Source: Pleurotus ostreatus/Saccharomyces cerevisiae fusant
Lineage: Eukaryota > Opisthokonta
Assembly: GCA_024196135.1 (NCBI GenBank)
Contig: JAMQCK010000900.1
Span: 1-14,220 of the forward strand
DNA: 14,220 nt
Reading direction: 5' to 3'
The position numbers and the translations under genes were made by a program. Positions 1 to 8,929 of this stretch are shown here, piece by piece. The notes beneath the pieces are model-generated. The model saw only the letters and a program-made list of their open reading frames with translations, was not told the origin of the DNA and searched no databases. How positions within the stretch are numbered: the first letter of the stretch is position 1; every line of letters begins with the position of its first letter.

Positions 1-1415
1 CCTTGTAGCGCACGGGCTTGCCGTTGGCGTCGAGGTGCACGGCGGAGATGACCATGGCGTGCGTCATCGCGGACTCGCCGACCTGGAGGCGCTCGGCCTT
101 GGTGAGGCCGAGCTTGACGTCGAAGGCCTGCTCGTACTCGAAGAGGGCGGTGTCCATGATGCCCTGGGTGCGCTCGGAGGACTGGCCGACGTCGCAGCCG
201 AAGAAGACGGGCTGGCCGGCCTTGATCATCTTGACGACGGCGTCCTTCATGCGCTCGATCTCGGTGTTCACGTCTGGCGAAAGTGAGTATCAAAAAGATT
301 CTATTGAGGAGACTGGGACCTACAAGATACCGGACGGCCACCCCACACGTTGCCGAGCCTGTCGACGGTGTAGAGCTTGCTGTACGGGTTGCGCGGATCG
401 TTGATGAGCGAGAAGGACTCGGCAGGCGGATACGCCTTGGAGCTGAACGCCTTCAGGAACTGCTTCGGGGTACCCTCCCAGTGACCGGCCTTGCCATCCT
501 CATCGTAGTAATCCCATGAGATCTTCTCGTCCGGCTTGGGCGGAACACCCAAGGTGGCAGTCATAATGGTGTAGATCTCCTTCATGAGCTCCTCCTTCTT
601 CGAGCGGACGACAGCGAGGATGCTAGACTCGCTGAGGCTGGAGTCAGCGCGGAGCGACGCGACGAGCCTGCGCAGGATGAGGGCGTGCTCCCGGAGCTTC
701 TTGCAGAGCAAGTCGTTCAAGGGGGACGAGAGGGACGAGTGGAAGGATTCGGGGTAGGCAGCCTGGGGGACGACGCCGTAGGTCTCGAGGATGTTGACGG
801 CCATATCCCACTGACCACCATCGCTGATGAGGTCGCCAGCGAGGTGGGTGACGAGCCGGTCATCGAGGGGGCGATCCGCAAGCTCGATCGACGACTCCAA
901 GTAGTAGTTGCACTTGTTCAGCTTGTCGTAGAAGAACAGGTAGCTCTGCAGGTTTGTCAGCCTTATCGCGCCAGGGGCACACGTGAACGAGGACGCACCT
1001 GGGACAGCTGGAAGTCCTTGAGCTTCAGCTTCTTCATCACATCGTACCGGATCACGTTCGTCGTGGCGAAGAGCCAGCAGCGGCCGGAGCTCTTCTGATT
1101 CGTGACGGGCCCCGACTTGAAGTCGATCTGGGTGTTGAAGACGTGCGAGTCGGCGACCTTCGCGCTGCGCGAGACGAGCGCGGTGCGGATGTCGTTGTGC
1201 GCGAGGATGGTGCGCGCGAGCTGCGCCTTGGGGTCCGCGGACACGTCGCTCTCCCAGGACGCCAGGTTCTGCAGGGAGAGCGCGCCATCGAGCGAGAGGG
1301 CACCCATGCGCGCGGGGAGGGAGTCTGCGGCGACGCGCTGCTTCTCGTACGCCTTGTCCGTCGCGAGCTGCGACGAGGTCGACTCGGTCTCGGGTCTGGA
1401 GGACGCGGCGCCCAT
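1..1415 (-). CDS. BLH1: bleomycin hydrolase (C1B cysteine aminopeptidase), 3'-partial
   Basis: Papain-like cysteine aminopeptidase of the bleomycin hydrolase/Lap3 family, which in known members forms a hexameric cytosolic barrel that trims peptides and inactivates bleomycin. ATG is at 1415 (minus strand). Exons are 1415-999, 945-324 and 273-1. Introns are 946-998 (GTGCGT donor, CTGAC branch, GCAG acceptor) and 274-323 (GTAGGT donor, GCCAG acceptor). The joins give FQLSQ-SYLFFYDKL and GGRPVSY-VNTEIE, both family-typical. Seen directly: oxyanion Gln107 and catalytic Cys113 in NQKSSGRCWLFA, FFGCDVG, and catalytic His418 in AMTHAMV. The catalytic Asn region and the C-terminus lie beyond position 1. 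437 codons are present. The N-terminus is about 40 residues longer than yeast or human enzymes and begins MGAASS, a possible N-myristoylation signal. Family identity is near certain; only the exact splice choice of intron 2 is slightly open. Confidence 0.95.
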
Positions 1416-1474
1416 GGTGGTGGTGGGATATAAGGTAAGGGACGTGGCGCTGGTCAGGTACCACCACGGTCGGG

Positions 1475-1482
1475 TATATATA
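1475..1482 (-). promoter_or_regulatory. TATA box of the bleomycin hydrolase gene
   Basis: The perfect alternating TATATATA lies 60 bp upstream of the hydrolase ATG on the minus strand. That is a plausible core-promoter position for a short 5' leader. A GATAAG-type motif (1510-1515) lies about 30 bp further upstream. Confidence 0.55.
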
Positions 1483-1670
1483 CGCTATCGCAAGTCGGAC
1501 GCATGAGCCGATAAGATAGGTGTATCACCCAATATTCCGAATTTGGTATTGACTGGGAAGGTGCCAGTGAGTCCCAAGGGCTGCACGAGGACCGAGGGAG
1601 TACCGAAGAGGGCTACGCATGGAGGCGCTGAGAGTCCCATCCACGAGCACAACTTCAAAAGTAGTCTCTA

Positions 1671-1696
1671 CAGTTGGGGACAGCCAAAGTCGACAA
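1671..1696 (+). repeat. left terminal inverted repeat of the MITE
   Basis: 26-bp end repeat starting CAGTTGGGGACAGCC and ending GTCGACAA. It pairs with the right end at 2287-2312 with one mismatch and follows a TA dinucleotide. Confidence 0.9.
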
Positions 1697-1770
1697 AACG
1701 GATCGGAGCATAAAATAATTCATCCGACGGGAATCTGAGCTCAGAAATGAACTCAGAAGAGCTCAAAAGG

Positions 1771-2151
1771 CCCAAAAACGATTTTTCCGCGATTTTAGAA
1801 CCACTTTTCGGGGGTGGCCAATTTTTTGGCCAGTTTCAACGGCGTTCGGCAAGTGCCGGCAGCGCTCAAAGTGAGAAAATCACGTAGATATGGACCATGG
1901 ACCATCCCCATGTCGCGGCAGCTTGCGGAATCCAGCTCGCGAGCAAGGTGCGGACCATCCCCAATTACCATCACTGTAACGATGGTGTGACAGACACACA
2001 TAACGTCACGCACTTTTATTATTTTGAGCGCTTTTCGGCATTGCTCCGGTCACTTTTCGACCGCGTAAACAGAAGGACATGGGCGAAAGGCGTTCAAAAA
2101 CCATTTTTACTTGAATTTAGGGGCAGAAATGAGGGGTGGCCAATATTTTGG
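1771..2151 (+). repeat. imperfect internal direct repeats of the MITE (1771-1830 and 2092-2151)
   Basis: Two segments of about 60 bp share the order AAA(C)NATTTTT, then GATTTTAG or GAATTTAG, then GGGGTGGCCAAT(A/T)TTTTGGCC or GGGCC. Both lie in the same orientation within the element, one near each end. They may be diverged internal duplications or transposase-binding subterminal repeats; the function is inferred only. Confidence 0.45.
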
Positions 2152-2286
2152 GCCCCCTCGACCAATAAATCGCGATTTGTGGGCCAACGGCAGAGCCATT
2201 CGGTCTGAGATTTATTTAGGTTACTCACCTCATCGAAAGGCGTCGTTTTCCGCAAAGTCCGAAGTTTTCCGGCAAAGTACCTGAAA

Positions 2287-2312
2287 TTGTCGACTTTGGC
2301 TGTCCCCAGCTG
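2287..2312 (-). repeat. right terminal inverted repeat of the MITE
   Basis: Reverse complement of the left end with 25 of 26 positions identical. It is followed directly by TA at 2313-2314. Confidence 0.9.
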
Positions 2313-2703
2313 TAGGAAAAAGAGGGCAGGAAGAACACGCTTCGTTTGCAAATCACGCTCGGTAAGTGGCGGGCCGGAAACCTCATGCTATTGTCCCTTA
2401 TTGAGTAGTCATTGAGCCCCGTCCGGGGCCAGACTCATTCCGATGGACATTGTCAAGGCTCGGGATCACTGATGCTGCGTTACTGATACAAGCTCTTACA
2501 ACTTCGTGACTGGTTCTACCCACTGACGGCAAGCATCTCGAGGGTAGGAGTCGCCCCAAGAGCGACTGATGGAAGAGAGATTTCGAGTAAAGACGTAGGA
2601 TGATACACGAGCGACTATTGGTGTAAGTCGGACATGGCAACGACCAAGGGTGTCGTTCTGCGACGCGGGTCAGTTCGAGTAAAACTCCTGTTACAATTAA
2701 TCC
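2313..2703. other. intergenic, no gene seen
   Basis: About 390 bp between the transposon and the stop codon of the small secreted protein. It probably holds the 3' UTR of that minus-strand gene. No RNA gene, repeat or coding exon with family support was found. Confidence 0.5.
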
Positions 2704-3003
2704 TCACCAGGGGGTGGGCGCAAGCAACGCCGTAGCAGCGCAGGCAGCACTGCAAGTGCCGAGGCCCGCGTTACAAGCTGCAATAGCGGGCGGAACGGCA
2801 GGCAGCGCGACGCCAAAAGTGAATCCAGCACCGGCGTAGCACGCCACGGCAAGCGCGTTGCAGCCTGTCGATGAATCAGTCAGAACGAATTGCGTTGCCC
2901 ACATTCGAAAGCACTGACCTGTCTGGCACAAGCCGTAGGCGATGGGACGGGCCGTAGCCGTGGCCGCGAGAGCGACGAGGGCGAGGATGGTGCTGACGCG
3001 CAT
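2704..3003 (-). CDS. small secreted cysteine-rich protein (81 aa after splicing)
   Basis: ATG at 3003 begins an N-terminal signal peptide of about 18 residues (MRVSTILALVALAATATA, then RP). Exons are 3003-2919 and 2864-2704. The 54-bp intron (2865-2918) has a GTCAGT donor, a CTGAC branch site and a GACAG acceptor, and interrupts a Gly codon. Splicing brings two Cys segments together as GLCQTG-CNALAVACYAGAG, a layout I recall from a large set of uncharacterised agaricomycete small secreted proteins. The mature part has six Cys (C, C, C, then C, C, C in ACNAGLGTCSAACAA) alternating with small hydrophobic Ala/Gly-rich segments, and a short tail APTPW. The intron is a multiple of three and has no stop, so an unspliced message would also be open (99 aa). 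Function is unknown; secretion is inferred from the signal peptide. Confidence 0.8.
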   Translation of the reverse strand: MRVSTILALVALAATATARPIAYGLCQTGQCFRMWATQFVLTDSSTGCNALAVACYAGAGFTFGVALPAVPPAIAACNAGLGTCSAACAATALLAPTPW

Positions 3004-3101
3004 GATGAAGGTGGGGAACTAGAAGGAAATGGGTGGCGAGGAGACCGCGTCGAGTGTCCGGAGGGCACTGGGCGTTGGGAGATGCTGGCTGGCAATCGCT
3101 C

Positions 3102-3108
3102 CTTATAT
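3102..3108 (-). promoter_or_regulatory. TATA-like box of the small secreted protein gene
   Basis: ATATAAG on the minus strand lies about 100 bp upstream of the ATG at 3003, a usual fungal core-promoter distance. Confidence 0.45.
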
Positions 3109-3110
3109 GC

Positions 3111-4196
3111 TCAGCAAAGGGCTATAGGGTGTGGCGAAGGTGAGGCCTCCATGCTGAAAGCGCAGCACGCCGCTGGGCGCCTAAGTTTCCTTCTGAGAGG
3201 ACTTTGCGCGGATTTAGATGCTATTTGGGGAGTGTACTAGGCCTGGTATGTGGCGAAAGTACGCGCCTGGAGTCACACCGACCAGCATAAATCACCGCGC
3301 GGAGGTCTTGCTGCGTTATAGCATATAGTCAGGAATACCTCAGACGCGAGGGAAGGACAAGGAGTCCGATGAACCATAGATTGCCCAACGTCAGGCGTTT
3401 GCGGCGGGTAAGGCGTAGCGCTTGCTAAATTGCGAGCGTTGCGGCTGCGGTACCAGATGGTCAGTCGACTCATGGTTAGGAACGTCGATGCACTCACCCT
3501 TCCTCCTCGGAGTGATGGCTATGCTGGAGAAAAGCACGTCAGGTTCACGCTTGTAAAAGGCATGTGAGGGGCGGCCCGAGACCCCGTGCTATTGTTCTTC
3601 TTTGGGACCGTCTTATGCCCCTCTCCTCATCCGCCATCTCAGTCAAGTCGACCAGTCTACGTGTTCTATATTTCGCAGATCTCCGCGGGAGGAGAAGTCG
3701 ATCCTTCATGGTGCGTGTGTGCATTCGTGAACGCCACATGTCCCCTTCACACGCCTTGAACGACGTACATTCGGACGCAATGCATGGGACTCGCAGATGG
3801 TCGAGGTCAAGAGAGCGTACGCGCCCTGCTGTCGATTGGTCGTCGGCTGAATTGAGCGCGGTCTTCGAAGTTGAGACCAAGATCCGGCTTATCGGGCCGA
3901 GGAAATCGACATGCCCCGGACGCGCCCAGATTCCCCAGATCCCCGTCCGTTACGTTCCGCTGCTTGCTACATATACGTCCCCCCAACACCTGCGGGGGCT
4001 TGTCTTCCCCATCGCCATTGCCCATAACCCAAGACTGTCCCCCAGTAGATGGAAACGCTAGTTATGGATCCTAAGCTCCTAAACCTGTACGTTGTACCTG
4101 CTTGCGAAGGTCGTACGCAGCTCAGACGTTATCGGCAGACACGCCAGCCCAGATAGCGACCTTTGCAAGCGCCTCGTCAAGATAGATCTCTATTCG
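3111..4196. other. long intergenic region, no supported gene
   Basis: About 1.1 kb between the divergent small secreted protein gene (minus) and the F-box gene (plus). The open frames here do not resemble a known family, and some begin only at non-ATG codons. The region presumably carries both promoters. No TIRs, tRNA or clear repeat was found. Confidence 0.5.
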
Positions 4197-5696
4197 ATGC
4201 CAAAAAACACGTCTACGATAGATGATCCTTGGCGTTGCGCATCGGATGCTCTAGACGTCCTCGCCGATGAATGCGAATCGACGCCATCTCAAGACGACAC
4301 CGAGGTGCAGGAACGCGCATCATATTCAAGCATTCAGTGCCTTCCTCCTGAGCTCCTCGGCCTCGTCTTCACCCAGTTTATAGGCGATGACCACCTCAGA
4401 CTCGTTCACACCGACCCTATTTGGACAATAGTCAAGGTCTGCCGCATGTGGCGCGACGTTGCGCACGACCTGCCAACCCTCTGGACCAGAATAGACACAT
4501 ACACTCCTGCGAGGGCTACATTCGCGTCAAAGAACATTAGCAAGTCGATAGACCGCGTGTTGGAGGCACGCCTCACGCTCGAGACCTACCTTGCACGCTC
4601 GCATGACCATCCACTCGAATTGCGCATCTCTCTTCATCCTTGGGACGGTTGGCAGCACGTACTGAAGCTACTGTGGGCCGAGCGTCACCGGTGGGAGGAT
4701 ATCACCTTCTCGGGTGTCGGTCTCAAGATGCTGCAAGATATCATGGCAGACGGCGACGACTCGGGATTCCCCCTTCTTCGTCAGTTCAATTGGCTTGTCT
4801 CCTCTTCCAACGACATCACCCGCCGCCTGCCCTTCCTCCCCGCGCCCATCCTGCACCGCCTCACCCTCGCAGGAGAGGTGCGGCCCTCCCGCCTGGCCCT
4901 CCCCTGGTCGCAGATCACGCACTACGCCGGCCCCGGCATCTCCTGCCGCAACACCCTCATCCTCTCCCTCATGCCCAACCTCGAGGTCTGCGCCCTCCAG
5001 GGCAACGGCATGCGCCACGGCACCGAGGACCTCGCCGTGCACCAGCTCCCGCGCCTGCGCGTCCTCGGCCTCGCGTGGCACCACCCGCACACCTGCCTCC
5101 CCTTCATCAACGCGCCCGCGCTCGAGAAGGTCCTCGTAATGGCGCCCGAGTTCACGCTCCCGGGCTCGCTGTTCTCCTTCATCCAGCGCTCGGGGGGCGC
5201 GAATTTGACGACGCTGAGCGTGTACTACGATATGAGCCCGGTGTCGACGTACAATATCATCCAGGCGTGCCCTAGCCTGCGCACCCTCGCCTTGCGGCAG
5301 TCGCCCGAGTTTGCGCTGCTGGCGACGCTCGTCGAGGATTCGGTCATGCACCTGTTCAGTCTGCTGGCGGATGCGCAGCCCGCGTTGCTCACCAAGCTCG
5401 AGGTCCTCAAGATAGTCCCGGCACCAGTGCTGTCGGATGAAGACGAGGAGGAAGAGATAGCTCGCGCGATGCATCTCGCAGGTCATCTCGCATCCCTAGA
5501 GCCCCGCCATCTACGGAACGTCGAGCTGTACGTCGGGGACGTCAAAGGGACGCGCTACTATCTGGACGAGGTGTACAAAGACTTGGCAGTGCGCGCTAAT
5601 GTGACGGTGCACGCTAATGCTGAGCTACGGCTTTCGGACGACTTTAAGGAATTGGTATGCCTTCTGTCCTTTGTCAAACTCATTCGGCGTAGCTGA
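4197..5696 (+). CDS. F-box domain protein (499 aa)
   Basis: Single-exon gene. The first in-frame ATG is at 4197, and the frame is open upstream to a TAA at 4080-4082 without another ATG, so this start is preferred. Residues about 46-98 match an F-box-like domain as seen in expanded basidiomycete families: IQCLPPELLGLVF, then VCRMWRDVAHDLPTLWTRI. In known members this segment binds Skp1 and places the protein in SCF-type ubiquitin ligases. The rest is a Leu-rich C-terminal region with irregular LRR-like strands (such as LPRLRVLGLAW and CPSLRTLALRQSPEFALL), probably the substrate-recognition part, plus an acidic patch DEDEEEE near residue 415. Nucleotides about 4800-5300 are markedly richer in G/C at third codon positions than the first third of the gene. 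The substrate cannot be told from sequence. Confidence 0.85.
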   Translation: MPKNTSTIDDPWRCASDALDVLADECESTPSQDDTEVQERASYSSIQCLPPELLGLVFTQFIGDDHLRLVHTDPIWTIVKVCRMWRDVAHDLPTLWTRIDTYTPARATFASKNISKSIDRVLEARLTLETYLARSHDHPLELRISLHPWDGWQHVLKLLWAERHRWEDITFSGVGLKMLQDIMADGDDSGFPLLRQFNWLVSSSNDITRRLPFLPAPILHRLTLAGEVRPSRLALPWSQITHYAGPGISCRNTLILSLMPNLEVCALQGNGMRHGTEDLAVHQLPRLRVLGLAWHHPHTCLPFINAPALEKVLVMAPEFTLPGSLFSFIQRSGGANLTTLSVYYDMSPVSTYNIIQACPSLRTLALRQSPEFALLATLVEDSVMHLFSLLADAQPALLTKLEVLKIVPAPVLSDEDEEEEIARAMHLAGHLASLEPRHLRNVELYVGDVKGTRYYLDEVYKDLAVRANVTVHANAELRLSDDFKELVCLLSFVKLIRRS

Positions 5697-6138
5697 TCGT
5701 CGGACAGTCTTCGGGTCTCATGTGGAAGGATTAGTGAAGAGTGAAGATCCGCAACCCTCGACATGCTTGAGCTGAATGTACACATCTGGAAGGCCTGTCC
5801 AAGGCAAAGTGGACCGATTCTGATGTATCCTTTTTGTTTATCGCCACACACACGATCTTCGTGATTCTTTGCTACAAATGTATGACCAAGATGGACTGCG
5901 AGTCGTAGGGACGTTGTAACATATGTATATACTACTGTAGGGGACTTTGGGAATTACAGGGCGTATCGTCGAAAGTCCACTGTAGAACCACGCAAATACT
6001 TCCAATAAACATACAGACAGCACGAGGCGCAACAAAACGAGAAGTACATAGATACTCGGGGAGATACAGAGGCAGAGGAGATACAAATACACTTTGCTGG
6101 ACGACTTCCTGAGGCGCAACATACGAGGACGACAACTG
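5697..6138. other. intergenic between convergent genes (3' UTRs)
   Basis: AT-richer 442-bp spacer between the convergent F-box gene and the minus-strand gene ending at 6139. An AATAAA hexamer on the plus strand (6004-6009) could serve as a poly(A) signal for the F-box gene, although fungal signals are loose. No gene was seen. Confidence 0.4.
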
Positions 6139-7718
6139 TCAAGCCTTCTTGCGACCCAGCCCGAAGACCCCGCTAGCCCGCGCGATGAACTTCTTCATCT
6201 TCTCCTTCGACATCGACGGCTGGCGCTTCAACCGCCGCTCGGGCGTGAGGTCCATGAAAGAGCGAGGGTGCACGTCCGGCGGGGGCGGGAAAAGCGTCGC
6301 GGCGCCCGTGCTCCGCGAGGGACGATGCGTGAACGGCGCCTGCAGGAAGGCGTTCTGGGAGGGAGGCGGCGCGTACGAGCGGTGCTTTGACTTCATCAGA
6401 GGCTCGGACGCAAGCGTCGGCATCGTCCTGAGCTTGGCGTTCCACTCCTGGGCCGCCGGCGTCGATGTTGAGGATGCGAAGACGTTCATCCTCGAGTGCC
6501 GCTGTGCCCCCACGTCGGGCGCAGGGGTCGCTGCAACTTGTTGGGGCTGGAAGCTCATGCTGGTAACTTTGCGGATGGCGCGCACAACACGCCCAACCTT
6601 GACATCCTTCTGCGGTGCACCTGGCGTAGGCAAAGCGGGCGCCGCCGATGGCGCCGAAATACGGGGGAGTTGCTCAAGTTGGCTCAGCGTAGCAGAGCGG
6701 CGGCGAGTCCGAGTGATTGGCGGAGAAGGGGGCGTCGGAAGTGACGTCGGAGGTGGCAGCGAGGGAAGAGGCGGCGTAGGGCCGACCCGTCGTTCCTCCG
6801 CAGGCCTGGTGATGACCAGTGGACGCGGATCGTCAGCAAGTACGAGGGCCTCCCCCGCCATCTGCATGCTTTCGTCGTCAAAAGTGAGGCTATCCAGAAG
6901 TGCGACCAGCGATTTGGAGGCGGGGATCCGTGGATCGAAAGGCTCGTCCATCTCCGGAGTGTGTTTCGCCCACCCTCCATCAGCGCGAACTGTCCGCACG
7001 GCGATGCAATCCTCAGCCGCTGGCGCAGCACGCCAGGACGTCGCGCGGACGTCGACGTGGCGAGTCGACAAGGAGGGGTTGCTCTGGATGTGTCGCAGGA
7101 GTGGCGAGATGGATGGCGGCTGGGGGAACGCCATGTTCCCGTCATACATAGATGATTCGTCGGATAGCGTGCAGGAGGGTGTCGCGAGCGGCGTGGTGTT
7201 CGCGCTAGTGAGGCTGAATTCATCGCTCGCCTCGACGACGCCGGCGGCCGGTGAAGGCTTGGGGCATTCCGGAGGGTCTGTGGACGGCGGTAGAGTGGGC
7301 GGGGGATCGATGCGACTCAGTCCAAAATCGGTACAAAAGCGGCGGGCACGTCGTGGGCTGATGGGTGGTTGGCGGAGCATGCAAGACTCGTTGGCATCCA
7401 TAGCTTGGGAGGGCAAGCTGCCGAGGAACGTCAGTACGCGAACAGGCTGAATGATGCACAGACGTACTCGAAGGAAGAAAGAGCGCGACGCCTAGTCGCA
7501 TTCTCATACGGATTCGTGTCCGGCTCGTTCGGGAGGCTCAAGTTCGCCAGCTGCGCGTCGAAGCTGTGCGAAGGGAAGAAATTGGCGTATCGCCGTTGGC
7601 GATTGAGCTGGGACCGTTTCACCGTAGGCGAGTTCGAAGAAAACTCTGCAGAGGTGAAGGATGCGCATCGTGGACCGCCCTCGTAGCGAGACTGGTCGGT
7701 AGACGTGGAGGAAATCAT
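6139..7718 (-). CDS. uncharacterised Pro/Ser-rich, probably disordered protein (509 aa)
   Basis: Two exons, 7718-7468 and 7417-6139, joined over a 50-bp intron (7418-7467) with a GTACGT donor, a CTGAC branch site and a GGCAG acceptor. The split codon becomes Asp and the frame continues directly (RRRALSSF-D-LPSQAMDANES). ATG at 7718 has a good context (ACCATG). The 1.3-kb second exon alone would give a 420-aa product from an ATG at 7401, but the clean splice in frame favours the longer model. The protein is mostly low complexity: Ser/Thr-rich N-terminus, Pro-rich segment at about residues 296-317, and basic RTRRRS. A short possible helix is SLVALLDSLTFDDE (about 253-266). The C-terminus is strongly basic (MSKEKMKKFIARASGVFGLG, then RKKA). 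I do not recognise a catalytic domain. It could be a scaffold or signalling protein, but that is a guess. Confidence 0.75.
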
Positions 7719-7740
7719 GGTGGTCGTGGAAGGTTGGGAG

Positions 7741-7776
7741 GAGGGCAGCGCAGGAGGTGAGGGCAGCGCAGGAGGT
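7741..7776 (-). repeat. 18-bp tandem duplication in the leader of the Pro/Ser-rich gene
   Basis: Two perfect copies of GAGGGCAGCGCAGGAGGT lie head to tail, 23 bp upstream of the ATG at 7718. On the coding strand they read as a pyrimidine-rich CCTCCTGCGCTGCCCTC tract, so they are probably part of the promoter or 5' UTR. Confidence 0.8.
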
Positions 7777-8255
7777 GGGGACAGCTCGGTCCTTTGACGG
7801 AGCCGTTATAACTGGCGGGAAGGGAAACTTCGCTACAGGATGCGCGATGGGAAAGTGAAAGAGTGAGGCAAAGCAGCGTACGGCATCAATTCAGGAGTGC
7901 TCGGACTTGTCATTCATGCTCGCCGCTCCGTAGATTGCTTCCGAAGGATTACCGCATGCAGTGATATGGCCATCCCGACGGGGATACAAAGTCACGCCGT
8001 GGTTCTGGGTTGACTCTGGGAGGTAGTTGAGCTCATTTGAAGGCGACATTGTTGTAGATGTGGTCCTGCCTACCACTGTCAACATATCACGCCGATCTTT
8101 GAATATGTACGCTCGCACGACAGCACCATTGAAGTCAAGTGCGGCGTATGAAAGACAGGCCCGTGCAGAACACGCTCTCTCAGGACGGAGGATGCGAGAA
8201 AAATCCCATAGGCCTAATGCGAAGGTACATACAACATAGAATGCATATCTATCCC
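7777..8255. other. intergenic between two minus-strand genes
   Basis: Holds the 3' UTR of RPS2 and the upstream region of the Pro/Ser-rich gene. A 52-codon minus-strand frame with its own ATG (8049-7891) is present but has no recognisable family, so it is not called as a gene. Confidence 0.4.
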
Positions 8256-8804
8256 TCACTTGATGCGCTGCGTCATCTGGAGGTGACCGCTGTACTCGTC
8301 GTACGGCAGGTTCGACAAAGGAATCTCGCGCCAGAGATCCGGAGTGAGGAAAGCATAGGTTTTGGTGAGCTGGAAATTCTGTGAGCAGAGAGTCACTTTC
8401 TCGAGCGGGAGACACTTACAGCAGCGAACGTTGCCTTCAAGAAGTTACCCATCGTGGCAGTGGAGCCCTTGGACTGGGTGTAGCAGTCCTCAACACCAGC
8501 CAGCTGGAGCAAGCGCTTGGAAGCGGGCGCCGCGACGATACCAGTACCACGGGGGGCCGGGATGAGACGGCACATGACGGAGCCGACCTTGCCGCTGACT
8601 TTTGAGGGGACAGTGTGCGGGTCACCGAGGCTGGCACCCCAGTAACCTCTCCGGACGGGGATGACGGACAGCTTGGCGAGGATGATGGCGCCACGGATGG
8701 CGGTCGCGACTTCCTTCGCGCACTTGACACCGAGACCGACGTGGCCGTCGAAGTCACCGATCGCGACGAACGCCTTGAAGCGGGTGCGCTGACCGGCACG
8801 CGTC

Positions 8805-8839
<35 letters not shown>

Positions 8840-8891
8840 CTTGAGCTTCGGCAGGAAGAAGTCGATGATCTGGAACTCCTTGACGGGGAGG

Positions 8892-8929
<38 letters not shown>

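Larger units (their letters stand above)
1671..2312. mobile_element. 642-bp non-autonomous TIR DNA transposon (MITE-like, mariner/pogo-type ends)
   Basis: The two ends are inverted repeats of 26 bp (1671-1696 and 2287-2312) differing at one base (fifth position, T versus C). Each end begins CAG(T/C)TGGGGACAGCC. The element is flanked on both sides by TA (1669-1670 and 2313-2314), the target duplication made by Tc1/mariner superfamily transposases, whose ends often start with CAGT. No transposase-like reading frame is visible inside. The interior is AT-richer than its surroundings and contains a related direct-repeat pair and a small hairpin (1967-1986, ACCATC/GATGGT). Superfamily assignment is inferred from the ends and TA only. 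The insertion is upstream of the bleomycin hydrolase promoter. Confidence 0.85.

Noticed and set aside
1671..2312. Transposase gene inside the inverted-repeat element
   Set aside because: Only short frames are present, with no DDE/D motif pattern and no HTH-like segment; the element is non-autonomous.
2398..2640. 80-codon minus-strand frame downstream of the small secreted protein gene
   Set aside because: No family resemblance or flanking splice signals; probably 3' UTR or intergenic sequence.
3564..4061. 165-codon plus-strand frame in the long intergenic region
   Set aside because: Begins at a non-ATG codon, has no recognisable domain and no matching splice partners.
4092..4196. Upstream extension of the F-box frame
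   Set aside because: It can only start at TTG; the first ATG in frame is at 4197 and fungal nuclear genes use ATG.
4668..5486. 272-codon minus-strand frame inside the F-box gene
   Set aside because: Shadow frame caused by high third-position GC in the F-box coding strand; its composition is Arg/Glu/Gly-rich with no domain.
6149..7450. 433-codon plus-strand open frame opposite the Pro/Ser-rich gene
   Set aside because: It is the antisense shadow of the minus-strand gene. The minus strand has a clean in-frame splice to an upstream exon with ATG, while the plus frame shows only Gly/Arg/Ser-rich filler.
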